Positions 54,427-63,687 of a stretch of 64,000 nt of DNA are shown here, piece by piece. Positions within the stretch are counted from its first letter, which is position 1; each line of letters starts with the position of its first letter. The DNA is taken from the NCBI GenBank assembly GCA_965221075.1, contig OZ244865.1, positions 3,100,001 to 3,164,000 on the forward strand, in the 5' to 3' direction. The stretch comes from UBA2970 sp965221075. Lineage in GTDB: Bacteria > Verrucomicrobiota > Verrucomicrobiia > Limisphaerales > AAA164-E04. The position numbers and the translations under genes are program-made. The notes under the pieces were generated by a model. It searched no databases, was not told the DNA's origin, and saw nothing but the letters and a program-made list of their open reading frames with translations.

Positions 54427-55785
54427 TCAGCCCGCTCCGTCGAAGAAGCGCGGGTAGGGCAGCCCCCTGGCCTCCCGCTGGATCATCACCGCCAGCTCCC
54501 GGGCGTGGTAGTCCCCCCACTGGGAGCTCTCCCCGCAGGGCACGGACGCGCCTTCGGGGATGTGGTCCCAGCCGTTGGGATAGTGGTAGACCGAATGGAG
54601 GATCAGCCCCTGGTGGCCGGGGCGGGTGGAGAGGTAGGGCTCGCCGAACAGGGTGCGGGCCACGGCCAGGCCCGCCTGCCGGTAGCGATCCTCCCGCAGG
54701 CGGGCCCCCAGGCGCAGCAGCCCCTGGGCGGCGATGGCCGCCGCGGAGCTGTCCACCGGCTCGTGCGGGCTTTGGGGATCGGAGTCCCGGTCCAGGTAGG
54801 CGCCCATCCGGTGCACGCTGGGCCCGCCGGTGTCCCAGAGAGGGATGCCGTCCCGGCAGGAGTTCTCCAGGTAGTAGTCGGCCGTGGCCCGCGCCGCCCG
54901 CTCCATCCAGCGCTCCGCCCCGCCAAGCGCCTCCCGCTCCTGCGCTGGAAGCCGGTCCAGGAACTCCAGCTGCTCGGCGAAGCCGCAGACGGCCCAGGCC
55001 AGACCCCGGGTCCAGGTGGTGAAGGGGGAGTAGCCCTGCTGGGTGGACGGGGCCCGGAAGGCCCCGTCGGTCACGTTGAAGAGGCACTCGTGGGCGGTGC
55101 GCCCGGGCACGTCCCAGCTGTCGCGCCCCTCGCCGTAGTAGACGCTGAAGCGGGCGGTGGCCCGGGCATGCTCCACGGCCCGCTCCAGCAGGCTGACGGG
55201 ACGGTCCCCCTCGGCCATCAGCCGATGCCCCAGGAGATGGGCCAGGCAGAGCGAGCGCAGGGACCGGATGGTGTCCACGAAGAGCGAGTGGGGCCCGTTG
55301 AACGAGTGGATGAAGCCCCCGCCTCCGTCAATGGAGGTCCAACGGGAGGCCTGGACCGCGCCCGACACCTTCAGGGCCAGCTCCAGGAAGCCGCGCTGGC
55401 ACCGGTCCTCCCCGAAGCGCCCCTCGGCGAGCAGGCGCAGGAGGTTGCCGTAGGTGGAGATGTTGTTGAATCCGTGGTCGTGGACTCCGGTGTGGGAGAC
55501 GTGGGCGGCCATGCGGCGGCGGGTCCCCTCCAGGCCGATCTCCAGGAAGCGGTCCTCCCCCAGGGCGTCGTACTGCAGGATCGCCGAACCGTAGACGAAG
55601 CCCTGGGTCCACTCGGTCCAGCCCCGGGCGGCGTACCGGCCCCGGACGGTGAACACCGGCGCGCCCTGGGAGGGATCCCAGCTCCGGTCGATGGAGAGGA
55701 TCTTCTCCGCCGAGAGGGCCAGGAGCCTCTCCACGCGGGGAAGCAGCCCTCGGGCGTCGAGGCCCGGATCGAGTGCGATGGCCAT
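54427..55785 (-). CDS. GH88-type unsaturated glucuronyl hydrolase
   Basis: 452 residues of an (alpha/alpha)6 barrel. GWTEWTQGFVYGSAILQYDA, HDHGFNNISTYGN (acidic active-site region), STQQGYSPFTTWTRGLAWAV and PVDSSAAAIAAQGLLRLG are family blocks. GH88 enzymes hydrate and release unsaturated uronic acids made by polysaccharide lyases from glycosaminoglycan, ulvan or pectin-like chains. No signal peptide, so it should work in the cytosol on imported oligosaccharides. With the nearby sulfatase it points to use of sulfated polysaccharide. Confidence 0.87.
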   Translation of the reverse strand: MAIALDPGLDARGLLPRVERLLALSAEKILSIDRSWDPSQGAPVFTVRGRYAARGWTEWTQGFVYGSAILQYDALGEDRFLEIGLEGTRRRMAAHVSHTGVHDHGFNNISTYGNLLRLLAEGRFGEDRCQRGFLELALKVSGAVQASRWTSIDGGGGFIHSFNGPHSLFVDTIRSLRSLCLAHLLGHRLMAEGDRPVSLLERAVEHARATARFSVYYGEGRDSWDVPGRTAHECLFNVTDGAFRAPSTQQGYSPFTTWTRGLAWAVCGFAEQLEFLDRLPAQEREALGGAERWMERAARATADYYLENSCRDGIPLWDTGGPSVHRMGAYLDRDSDPQSPHEPVDSSAAAIAAQGLLRLGARLREDRYRQAGLAVARTLFGEPYLSTRPGHQGLILHSVYHYPNGWDHIPEGASVPCGESSQWGDYHARELAVMIQREARGLPYPRFFDGAG

Positions 55786-56645
55786 GGCTTCAGGACATTC
55801 GCGGGCGGCCGGCCCGGACGGAGCCGGAGGGGGCGCGGGCCGAGGCCGCCCGATCGGCTCCGGATCGGCTCCGTTCCCGGCCAGGGGGGCGCGCCCGCTC
55901 CGGCCGTTCCCAGGACGCGATCGAAGGGCGAGATGGCGGAACAGGCTTCACGGAGCCATCGGCGGCAGGGGGCCTTCTTCTTAGGACGAATGGGAGACGG
56001 ACAACGGGCTCCGGGCACCGGACGCAGGCAGCGGCGTCCGCCAGCCCGATCCGGCCGCAGGAGGGTCCTCCATCATGAAGGCCGGGATCAAGCCGGGAAT
56101 CGTCCGCTGGAACCGGGAGAGGCCAGGGAGGGACGCCGCAAGTCCGGAAAAAACCGCCGAATGGAAGCCCGGCCCAGCCAGGCCCGCGAGAAGCGGCCGG
56201 AGGGATAGCCGGGCATCCATGCCGGACAAGGCCATGCCTCCCTGGAGGCCTGCGCAGGGAACCGGTCCGCACTGGCGATCCCTGGCAGCGAACCGGAAGG
56301 AAGAGGCCATGCAGCCTGCCCTGGATCAGCAAGACCTCCGGCTTCCCCGGAACCGTGAATCCCTGGATCCCCGGATCCGTGAAAGCAGCTGCGGCGTTCC
56401 CCTCTCCTTCCCGATCCCGCGCCTGAGCGCTTCCATCGGCCCTGGTCCCGTTTCGCCGCCCTCCCCTCCCGCCCTTCTGCTCCATATCCGCCCGGCCGGA
56501 AGCCCTGCCAGGGAAGGACCGGCCGCTGTAGCGGATCCTCGAAGGGCGGCGTTGCGCCGAGGGCGAAGGAACGGTTCCCGGACGCGGCGCCGGCCCATCC
56601 ACAGGCTTGTTCTGCGGGAGGAAGCTGATTAATGCTGCAAGCCCT
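55786..56645. other. 860-base gene-free region
   Basis: Many overlapping open frames appear only because of high G+C, and none has protein character. At about 56346-56382 a 15-base unit occurs twice with one mismatch (CCCCGGAACCGTGAA and CCCCGGATCCGTGAA). Promoters for the divergent neighbours should be here. Its length is unusual for this compact backbone. Confidence 0.4.
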
Positions 56646-57398
56646 ATGAAGGCGGTTGCTGCGCTGCTGGGATCGGGGCTGGCTCTGGCGTCGGCTCTGG
56701 CCCTGCTTGGGTGGATCCAGGTCCATCAGCTCAAGGAGCAGGTGCTGGAGAAGGAGCGGGCCCTCCAGGACATGGACGACAGGATCGGCGACGTCGGAAG
56801 GGAGCTGGAGAAGGAGCAGGAGAGGTCGGCCGATCTCGAGGCGGACGCCAGCGAGGTGCACCGGCTGCGCGGGGAGGTCGCCCGCCTGGCGGGCACGGCT
56901 GCCGAGATCGAGAGGATCAAGGCCGAACGGAGCCGGCTGGCGCAGCAGATCCAGGAGCTCGGAAGAAGAAGGGACGCCGGAAGATCCCGTCCGCCGCCTG
57001 TCCCCGGCATGGAGGGCGGGGAGGCCCGCCAGAATCCCGGGCTGTTCCTCAAGGACGACTGGTTCTTCCGGGGGTACGAGACGCCCGAGGACGCCCTGGT
57101 GTCCAGCATCTGGTCCATGATGGAGGGCGATCCGGAAAGCTACCTGGCGAGCCTGGCCCCCGAGGAGCAGGACCGGATGCTGAACCGCTGGGAGGGCAAG
57201 ACCGCCCAGGAGATCGCCGACAAGCACCGTTCCGACGTGGAGCAGATCACCGGGATACAGGTGCTCGACTCGCAGCAGCTCTCCGACCGCGCCATCCTGA
57301 TGGACGTCTACGTCAAGGGGGCCGCCACCCAGATGAGGAAGGTGGTCATGCGCCAGATCGACGGCCAGTGGCTCTACGCCGGCGAGGCCGCCGAATGA
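56646..57398 (+). CDS. anchored coiled-coil protein with a C-terminal NTF2-like domain
   Basis: 250 residues. A membrane helix (AVAALLGSGLALASALALLG) is followed by a coiled coil (about 25-115) and a globular end. The globular part reads WFFRGYETPEDALVSSIWSM, then MEGDPESYLASL, and ends VMRQIDGQWLYAGEAAE, the feel of an NTF2/SnoaL-like fold. This architecture seems frequent in Verrucomicrobiota; function unknown. Start ATG at 56646 gives the clean anchor. Its stop codon directly abuts that of the convergent sulfatase gene. Confidence 0.7.
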   Translation: MKAVAALLGSGLALASALALLGWIQVHQLKEQVLEKERALQDMDDRIGDVGRELEKEQERSADLEADASEVHRLRGEVARLAGTAAEIERIKAERSRLAQQIQELGRRRDAGRSRPPPVPGMEGGEARQNPGLFLKDDWFFRGYETPEDALVSSIWSMMEGDPESYLASLAPEEQDRMLNRWEGKTAQEIADKHRSDVEQITGIQVLDSQQLSDRAILMDVYVKGAATQMRKVVMRQIDGQWLYAGEAAE

Positions 57399-59000
57399 TC
57401 AGGGACGGTCGGTGAAGGGAGGCCGCTCGAAGGGCGGCTCCGCCTCGACCACCCTTGGATCCCCGGTGGTCATCAGCACGGTCGTCAGCCGGGCCGACAG
57501 CCTCTTGCGCACCTGGCTCCATTCCGGGAGCGGCGCCAGGTTGACCGTCTGGTGGGGGTCGGTCTCCAGATCGTAGAGCTCCTCGGCGGGACGCCGCCCG
57601 AAGGCGAAGTCCACATAGGGCTCCATTCCCGGCTTCCCGATCAGCCCGGCCAGAAAGGCCTTGGTGGGACTGGCGTCGAAATCGGCGAAGGCGGCGAAGG
57701 TGTTGGATTCCATGGGACCGGGTCCCGGCATGGGGCCCGGAGGCAGCCCGAAGCCGGGAGCCGTGCCCATGGGCCAGCGATCCGGGGCGAAGTTCCGGAT
57801 GTAGAGGAAGCGAGAGGTACGGAAGGCCCTCTTCGGATAGGGAAGGTTGCCGTTGCGGGCGGCGGCTACATGCCGCTCCTGGCCGGTCACCACATGGTCG
57901 CGGACCGGATCCACCTGCCCCGACTTCCCGGCCTTGAGAACGGGAACCAGGCTGCGTCCGGTCATGGCCCGGGGAACCTGCACTCCGGCGGCCTCGAGGA
58001 AGGTGGGAGCCAGGTCCATCAGGTTGACGAAGTCCTCGATCTGCAGTCCCGGCCCGACGGCTTCCCCCCAGGCGACGGCCAGGGGGACGGCCACGCCGAA
58101 GTCGTACAGGTTGCACTTGGCCCGGGGAAAACCGGGGATGCCGTGATCCCCGCTGACCACGATCAGGGTCCGGTCCGCCTCCCCGGTCCGCTCGATCTCC
58201 TCGAGCAGGACGCCCAGCCCGGCGTCGAAGGCCTGGATCTCGCCCAGGTAGTCGGCGAAGTCCTCGCGGATCTCGGGCACGTCGGGCAGGAAGGAGGGCA
58301 TCTTCCCCTCGAGATCCGCAGGGTCTATCCCCCAGTGCCCGAGTCCCGAGCCCCGTATCCACTTGCGGTGGGTGTTGGTCGGGCCGAACCAGTAGCAGTA
58401 GGGAGAGCCGGCAGGCTTCCGGGACAGGAAGTCCCTGAAGTTCCCGCGCACCTCCTCCAGGAGCCCCCTGCGGGCGGCTTCGCGATCCTGCGCCCGGTCC
58501 ACCGTCTGGGAGAAGCGGTTGAAGCTGCCGCCCGAGCGCTGGTAGGCGCGCTCCCTGCCCCCGAAGGGGGCGTGGGGCGGAGAGCCGGGAGTCCAGACCT
58601 TGTAGGTGTACCCGATGTGGTAGCCGCTCTCCTCCAGCAGGAGCGGGAAGGAGGGGATGGAGGCGTCCCAGCGGGCGTTCTGCAGAATGGCCCCCCGCCC
58701 GGTCCGCCAGAAGTACTGCCCCGAGAGCAGCGAACTGCGGCAGGGGGTGCAGGAGGGGGAGCCGACGAAGGCGTTGTGGAACAGAGCCCCCCGGCTCGCC
58801 ACCGAATCGAAGTGGGGGGTTTGGACCACGCTGCTGGGAGAGCTGGGATTCCTGGCTGCGTAGGCTCCTGCGTAGCGCCCCCAGTCGTCGGCGAAGGCGA
58901 TGACTATGTTGGGCCGGGAATGGGAATCGGCACGGGGCTCCGCCAGGAAAGCCAGGCAGGGGAGAAGGAGGGCGATCGACCGGAAAAGCAGGCTGGGCAT
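57399..59000 (-). CDS. secreted formylglycine-dependent sulfatase (heparan N-sulfatase-like)
   Basis: 533 residues with a signal peptide (FRSIALLLPCLAFLAEPRA). PNIVIAFADDWG is the metal site start. Cys84 in SPSCTPCRSSLLSGQYFWRT is the residue converted to formylglycine; the usual CxPSR reads CTPCR, so the fourth residue is Cys87. VVSGDHGIPGFPRAKCNLYD and DLETDPHQTVNLA are further family blocks. It should remove sulfate from a glycan in the periplasm or outside. A maturation enzyme is not in this window. Confidence 0.92.
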   Translation of the reverse strand: MPSLLFRSIALLLPCLAFLAEPRADSHSRPNIVIAFADDWGRYAGAYAARNPSSPSSVVQTPHFDSVASRGALFHNAFVGSPSCTPCRSSLLSGQYFWRTGRGAILQNARWDASIPSFPLLLEESGYHIGYTYKVWTPGSPPHAPFGGRERAYQRSGGSFNRFSQTVDRAQDREAARRGLLEEVRGNFRDFLSRKPAGSPYCYWFGPTNTHRKWIRGSGLGHWGIDPADLEGKMPSFLPDVPEIREDFADYLGEIQAFDAGLGVLLEEIERTGEADRTLIVVSGDHGIPGFPRAKCNLYDFGVAVPLAVAWGEAVGPGLQIEDFVNLMDLAPTFLEAAGVQVPRAMTGRSLVPVLKAGKSGQVDPVRDHVVTGQERHVAAARNGNLPYPKRAFRTSRFLYIRNFAPDRWPMGTAPGFGLPPGPMPGPGPMESNTFAAFADFDASPTKAFLAGLIGKPGMEPYVDFAFGRRPAEELYDLETDPHQTVNLAPLPEWSQVRKRLSARLTTVLMTTGDPRVVEAEPPFERPPFTDRP

Positions 59001-59674
59001 GGCAACGGAAGCTCAAGCTATCGGCTGGCCGATCCGCCTGTCAAAACCGAACCCGACGATCATCTGGATCAGGTAAGGGGAACCAGCGTCGCGAAGCCGC
59101 ACGGCCCCGCCGGATCCGCTTCCGGCAGCGCCGGGGTTCGTGAGGATCGCTCCGGCCGGCGCGGAACTGCTGCGGACAGATCCAGCGGCTCCCCGCCTCG
59201 GGAACGCAACCCTGGAACCGATCGCCGCCTTGCCTGCCGGCCATCTCCTGCTCCGTGTCCTTCCATGCTGCCGAGACACTCCCCGATCCCGATCGTTCCG
59301 AGCGGCGGGGTGACCGGAGATCCCGGCGCCTTCGGAGAAGCGCGCCTGTCCCGCTCAAGCGGGGCGGAAGCCACGGCAACTGGAGAACGGCTTGCACCGG
59401 GAAGACGGAGGGGCCGGGACGAGATCCGATCCAGCATTGCTTTGCCGAGAGTCCGAGCAGATGCAGCCGCCGTCGATGATCCGGGCTTCAATTCCTGCAC
59501 GCGACTGCCTGCCAGCGACAAGCACAGCTGAATGACCTGGCCGATCCGGAAAGGAACACTCCCGATCCGGCCAAGTCTTGAGGATTCGGGCAGGTCCGCA
59601 CGCATGGCGAGTTTCCGAGATCCCCTCTCTGCCAACGGTGGCGAGACAACTTTCCATGCTGTATTCTGAGACCG
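59001..59674. other. gene-free region before the second IS3 remnant
   Basis: About 670 bases. No recognisable gene, tRNA or repeat. The open frames cannot be told from chance in GC-rich DNA. It may include the sulfatase promoter and the lost left end of the IS3 element. Confidence 0.35.
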
Positions 59675-60184
59675 ATGAGCGGGGACGACGATAAGGCTAC
59701 GAACAGGGACTCCACCTCGCCGGCCCTGGGAAGCGAGAAGCGCAGCGGCGATCCCCCCAGGGCCGGGACCGGCGATGGGATTCCGGCTCGGGATCCCGAG
59801 ATGGCGGCCCAGCCAGTCCGGCGCCGCATCAGCGCAGCCTACCGGCTGCGGATACTCGAAGAAGCCGACAGGTGCGATCAGCCCGGAGAGATCGGAAAGC
59901 TGCTGCGCCGCGAGGGGCTTAGCTCCTCGCAACTCTCGACATGGCGCAAGGCCCGCAAGCAAGGCGCTCTGCAGGGCCTGACGCCGAAGAAGCCCGGTGT
60001 CAAGGCGGCCAGATCCAATCCGGATCTTGCCAGGATCCTCGATCTCGAAGAAGAACAAGCACGGCTCAGGAAGCAGCTGAAAGCGGTTCATGCGAAGCTG
60101 GATACCGCCCAGACGATCATCGACGCGCAGAAAAAAGTCTCGAAGCTGCTGGGATTGAGCCCCGGCAAAGGGAAGAGCTCATAA
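59675..60184 (+). CDS. IS3-family orfA protein
   Basis: 169 residues with an intact helix-turn-helix (ISAAYRLRILEEADRCDQPG, then LLRREGLSSSQLSTWRKARK) and a C-terminal leucine-zipper-like helix (EEEQARLRKQLKAVHAKLDT). This is the DNA-binding half of an IS3 transposase. It cannot move on its own because the orfB that follows is decayed. The same family left the remnant at 2.1-2.7 kb. Confidence 0.8.
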   Translation: MSGDDDKATNRDSTSPALGSEKRSGDPPRAGTGDGIPARDPEMAAQPVRRRISAAYRLRILEEADRCDQPGEIGKLLRREGLSSSQLSTWRKARKQGALQGLTPKKPGVKAARSNPDLARILDLEEEQARLRKQLKAVHAKLDTAQTIIDAQKKVSKLLGLSPGKGKSS

Positions 60185-60309
60185 GGGAAACCGCCTTTCC
60201 CGAAGCCAAGGCAGACGCCGCTCCGGCCTGTCGGTCCATGGGGGCGGCCAGGACATAGTTCTCCCTTCGCCGCAGGCCCTCGGACACTGGCAGCCGATCG
60301 GAAGGCATG

Positions 60310-60720
60310 CCCGTGCACTGGATCGCGACTATCGCAGGAAGATCGTCGAGGCCCTCTCCTCCAAACGCCTGGCCGATCGTTCCCCTGGCGAGATCGTCGC
60401 CACCCTGCTGGACGAAGGCGCCTGTCCGTCCTCGGAGCGGATGGGGCACAAGGCCGCAACCAGCTTGGCCGTCCGAAGCACGCCAGGCCCAAGAAGGCCG
60501 CCACGGTTCCGAAGCAGGCCGTCCGTGGGACTTCTCCGCCTGCATGGCCCCGGGAAAACGAGCCGATTCCGCCTCTGCGCGCTCGACGGCATCTTCGGCC
60601 GCAGAGCGGCAGAATGGATGGTTGCCGAGAATGCGGCCTCCTCGACGGCTTCGAGGCTCGTCAAGGAGTCTGGCATCCAGCCCGAGATCCTCTCTCCGCA
60701 TTCCGGACGCAGCGCCAGGC
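60310..60720 (+). pseudogene. IS3-family orfB remnant
   Basis: Pieces of orfB occur in different frames. RALDRDYRRKIVEALSSKRL and ADRSPGEIVATLLDEG (about 60310-60420) correspond to the N-terminal part. AEWMVAENAASSTASRLVKE (about 60605-60665) corresponds to the core stretch that normally reads VVGWMVAExESAxLA. The parts between are shortened or shifted and the catalytic residues are lost. Confidence 0.6.
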
Positions 60721-60891
60721 GGCCTCGCCAGCCGCAGGCTGGAAGACGGGGAGTTCCTCATGGCCTGCGGCAATCCGCCAATCGTCTTCGAAAGCCGCTG
60801 GCTCGATCAGGGAAGGCCCGCCTGTCGCAGCCGCGGCTCCCCTCTCGCCAGCCCCAGGCCTCCATTGCGGAATGTAGCGGCCGATGGCAGG

Positions 60892-62193
60892 ATGCCAGCT
60901 GCCATGGAGCACAGCGGCAAGCACGACCGGAACCTGCTGCAAGGATACAGCCGTCCCTTCGACGGGAATACCTCTCCCCCATTCGTCGGACGCCAGGCAA
61001 TCCTTGATCTGATCGGGATCAACTGCCGTGAAGCGATGCGGGACATCGGAAGCAGCTCGGCGGCCTCCGGGGGCATAGTCCTCGTCGAGGGCGCGCCCGG
61101 CGCCGGCAAGTCCGCCCTTCTGTCGTACCTGGCGGAGGAATGGGACGGCAGGAAGGACCGCCCGGCTATCCTGAAAATGCCCCTGGAGGTCCTGAAGGAC
61201 CCGTCGGAGGCGGCCATGGAGATCTTGAAGAAGATCGATCCCTCCAAGGCGAAGAACTACCGCCACAAGGTCGTCGCAAGCATCGACCCCTCTGTCGGCA
61301 TTCAGGGCATCCTCGCCATGGAAGTCGCCTCCTTCTCCATCCTGAAGGAAGCCCTTCCACCGCAGGAATGGATTCAGCCCCTATGCATCCTGGTGGAGGG
61401 GATCCATGCCGTTGGAAAGAGCCACTTGGGAAGCCTGCAGGCCCTCCACCTCGGGAAGCACCGCCTCCCCATCGTCCCCATCTGCTTCGGCTTGCCAGGT
61501 TCTTTCCACAAGCTGGACGCCACAGGCGTCAGCCGCCTGCAACTGGGCAACTCCCTCGTCCTCGGCGCCCTCGCCGAGGACGAGGTGCGCTCCTGCGTGA
61601 AGCAGATGCTCGGCAACTGCCGCATCGACTGCCGCGCCGGAGCGCTGGTGCAGCATCTGTCCGACGGGATCGTGAAGCGCTCCGAGGGCTGGCCCCAGCA
61701 TGTCCGCACCGAGACCGCCGCCCTCTTCTGGGCTCTCGGCCAGGCCGGAGGCGACCTCGGGAGCATCGATGCCGCCGCCATGCTGGAACGAGCACGAGCC
61801 TACCGTGAAGAGGGCTACGAGCGCTGCCAAAGCTCCGGGATGAAGGACGCAGTGGACCTGGTGGCGGCGGTCATGAAGGCCGTGCCAGCCAACCAGGGCC
61901 TCAGCCGCAGCAGAGCATTGGACGCCATCAAGGAGAATGCGAAAGCCGGCCAAGGACCCGGATGGGAACTCCCTGAAGGAATGGGCGCCAGACAGTTCCT
62001 TGAGCATCTGATCCATAGGGGCGCCCTGCAGCCCAACGACGCAGGCGCGCTGGCCTGCCCCATCCCCGGCCTGCGCTCCTGGCTGATCGACCGGACCGGC
62101 CCGAAAGCCGAGAGGCCCGGCCCCGAGGCCGAGTTCCGCCAGGCCCGCATCGAGTGGGCGGCCGCCCTGGCCTCGGAAGGGCTGGCCGAGTAG
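60892..62193 (+). CDS. Orc1-like (AAA_16) ATP-binding protein with altered Walker B
   Basis: 433 residues (or 429 from the ATG at 60904). PPFVGRQAILDLIG and Walker A LVEGAPGAGKSALLSYLAEE are near the N-terminus. LPIVPICFGLPGSFHKLDAT then GVSRLQLGNSLVLGAL is the sensor region. GWPQHVRTETAALFWAL and a C-terminal winged-helix-like FLEHLIHRGALQP follow. The Walker B segment reads LCILVEGIHAVG, so the normal Asp-Glu pair is Glu-Gly. It may bind but not hydrolyse ATP efficiently. The family is found on accessory DNA; function unknown. It sits straight behind the IS3 remnant. Confidence 0.65.
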   Translation: MPAAMEHSGKHDRNLLQGYSRPFDGNTSPPFVGRQAILDLIGINCREAMRDIGSSSAASGGIVLVEGAPGAGKSALLSYLAEEWDGRKDRPAILKMPLEVLKDPSEAAMEILKKIDPSKAKNYRHKVVASIDPSVGIQGILAMEVASFSILKEALPPQEWIQPLCILVEGIHAVGKSHLGSLQALHLGKHRLPIVPICFGLPGSFHKLDATGVSRLQLGNSLVLGALAEDEVRSCVKQMLGNCRIDCRAGALVQHLSDGIVKRSEGWPQHVRTETAALFWALGQAGGDLGSIDAAAMLERARAYREEGYERCQSSGMKDAVDLVAAVMKAVPANQGLSRSRALDAIKENAKAGQGPGWELPEGMGARQFLEHLIHRGALQPNDAGALACPIPGLRSWLIDRTGPKAERPGPEAEFRQARIEWAAALASEGLAE

Positions 62194-63171
62194 CAGGCCC
62201 GCACCAGAGATTCCTCCCGCTCCCGGAGCGGCAGGGGAAAACCGCAAGAAACGCCCTGCCGGCGCAGAAGCCCGTTCGATGCATGGCGGAATCCGCCATG
62301 GCTGCAGCTGGGAGGCCGATCAGGCGATCGGCTTCCGGAAGTCGGGGCTGGAAGCCCAGCCGCCATGCCCGGGTATGCCATTCGCATGGAACGTCATGGA
62401 CGCCCCCCATGAATCGGAACGCACGGCTTTCCGCAGCTTCGCAGGCCGCCAGGAAGCAAGGAGCATGGAGGCGCCGATCGGCACTCGTTCTGCGGAATGT
62501 CCGAAGCAGGATGAAGGGACTGCATTGGCGTCCTTCTCCGCAGCGAGATCGTAAGACCGAAGCGTGGAGGAGGCGTTCCGGCGAATGGAGGTGTCCCCAG
62601 CGGAACATTCTCCGAATGCCGCCCGTCGAAGAGACTGCCACGACCCGGCGCCAGGAAGTCCCCACCGAAGACGAACTTGGGGACTGCAGGTTTCCAGTCC
62701 GACTACCGCACGCGCCTTGCTCCCGGCCTCAAGGAGCTGAGACAGGAACGCTCGCGCTTCTGCGAAGGGATCGAAGAACTGGACATAGGGATCCGGCCAA
62801 CGGCGGAGCAGGCTGGACACACACGCCCTGGCGCCGAACTCGCATGGAACTGCTCCAACTCGCCAGGAACTGCGCCGTCCCGGCTGCAGTAGCCTCGTTT
62901 TTCGGGAGCGTCCTTTCGAACCGCTCCCGAATAATCCGGACCCAGTCATAAGCCTGCGGAATTGCTGGGCACAGACCACTTCCACCCGCCAGGGAGACGG
63001 ATGCCTGGAAAGGAAGCGCCGCTTCTATGGCCTGGCAGCGCTCGCCATGCGGGGGCCACACTGGCGAAGGCAGGCGGCGGCGAGCGGAAACCGCCGCCGC
63101 CTCTCTACATGACCGCACGATCTCCAGCGGGGGAGACGGGCAGTCAGGCCACAGGAACTACGAGGAACACT
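62194..63171. other. gene-free accessory stretch
   Basis: About 980 bases with no convincing gene on either strand. Overlapping frames of 80-260 codons exist but are rich in Arg, Ser, Pro and Gly with no recognisable blocks, as expected from chance in GC-rich DNA. Together with the IS3 remnant it suggests a decayed insertion region that ends at the Lrp gene. Confidence 0.35.
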
Positions 63172-63651
63172 TCAGGGCGAGACCTTGAGCCGGTCGGTCT
63201 CATCCTCCGGGACCATCAGCACGCCGTGCTCCTTGTACGGCTTGAGCATGAAGTGGGTGGAGGTAGAGATCACCCCCTCGAGGGTGGCCAGCCTTTCGGC
63301 CACGAATGAGGCCACCGCGAAGAGGCTCTCGCCCTCGACCACCACCAGGAGATCGTATCCCCCCGACATCAGGCAGCAGCTTCGCACCTCCTGGTACTTG
63401 GCGATGCGAGAGGCCAGGCGGTTGAAGCCTCCCTCCCGCTCCGGGGTGATGCGCACCTCGATCACCGCCCGCACCCGATCCTCGGCAAGAATCTCCTCGT
63501 TGATCAGGGTGCGGTAGCCGACGATCACCCTTCGCTGCTCGTAGTCCCGGATGGCCCGGACAACCTCCTCCTCCTCGCGGCCCAGCCGACGGGCCAGAGC
63601 CGAAGGCGCCAGCGAGGCGTCTTCGCGCAGCAGCTTGAGCAGCGGATCCAT
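63172..63651 (-). CDS. Lrp/AsnC-family transcriptional regulator
   Basis: 159 residues. An N-terminal helix-turn-helix (SALARRLGREEEEVVRAIRD) is followed by the ligand-binding RAM domain (VRAVIEVRITPEREGG, SCCLMSGGYDLLVVVEG, and VISTSTHFMLKPYKEHGV). Members sense amino acids and wrap or bend DNA as octamers. It is 36 bases downstream of the cysteine desulfurase gene on the same strand and may respond to a sulfur or alanine signal. Confidence 0.92.
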   Translation of the reverse strand: MDPLLKLLREDASLAPSALARRLGREEEEVVRAIRDYEQRRVIVGYRTLINEEILAEDRVRAVIEVRITPEREGGFNRLASRIAKYQEVRSCCLMSGGYDLLVVVEGESLFAVASFVAERLATLEGVISTSTHFMLKPYKEHGVLMVPEDETDRLKVSP

Positions 63652-63687
63652 CAGGGCAGGGATTGTCAGGGGCCGGCGCTGGACCGG

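Noticed and set aside
56346..56382. two near-identical 15-base units as an attachment site or start of a repeat array
   Set aside because: Only two units, no third copy, and no integrase or tRNA nearby. Listed only as a note in the gene-free region.
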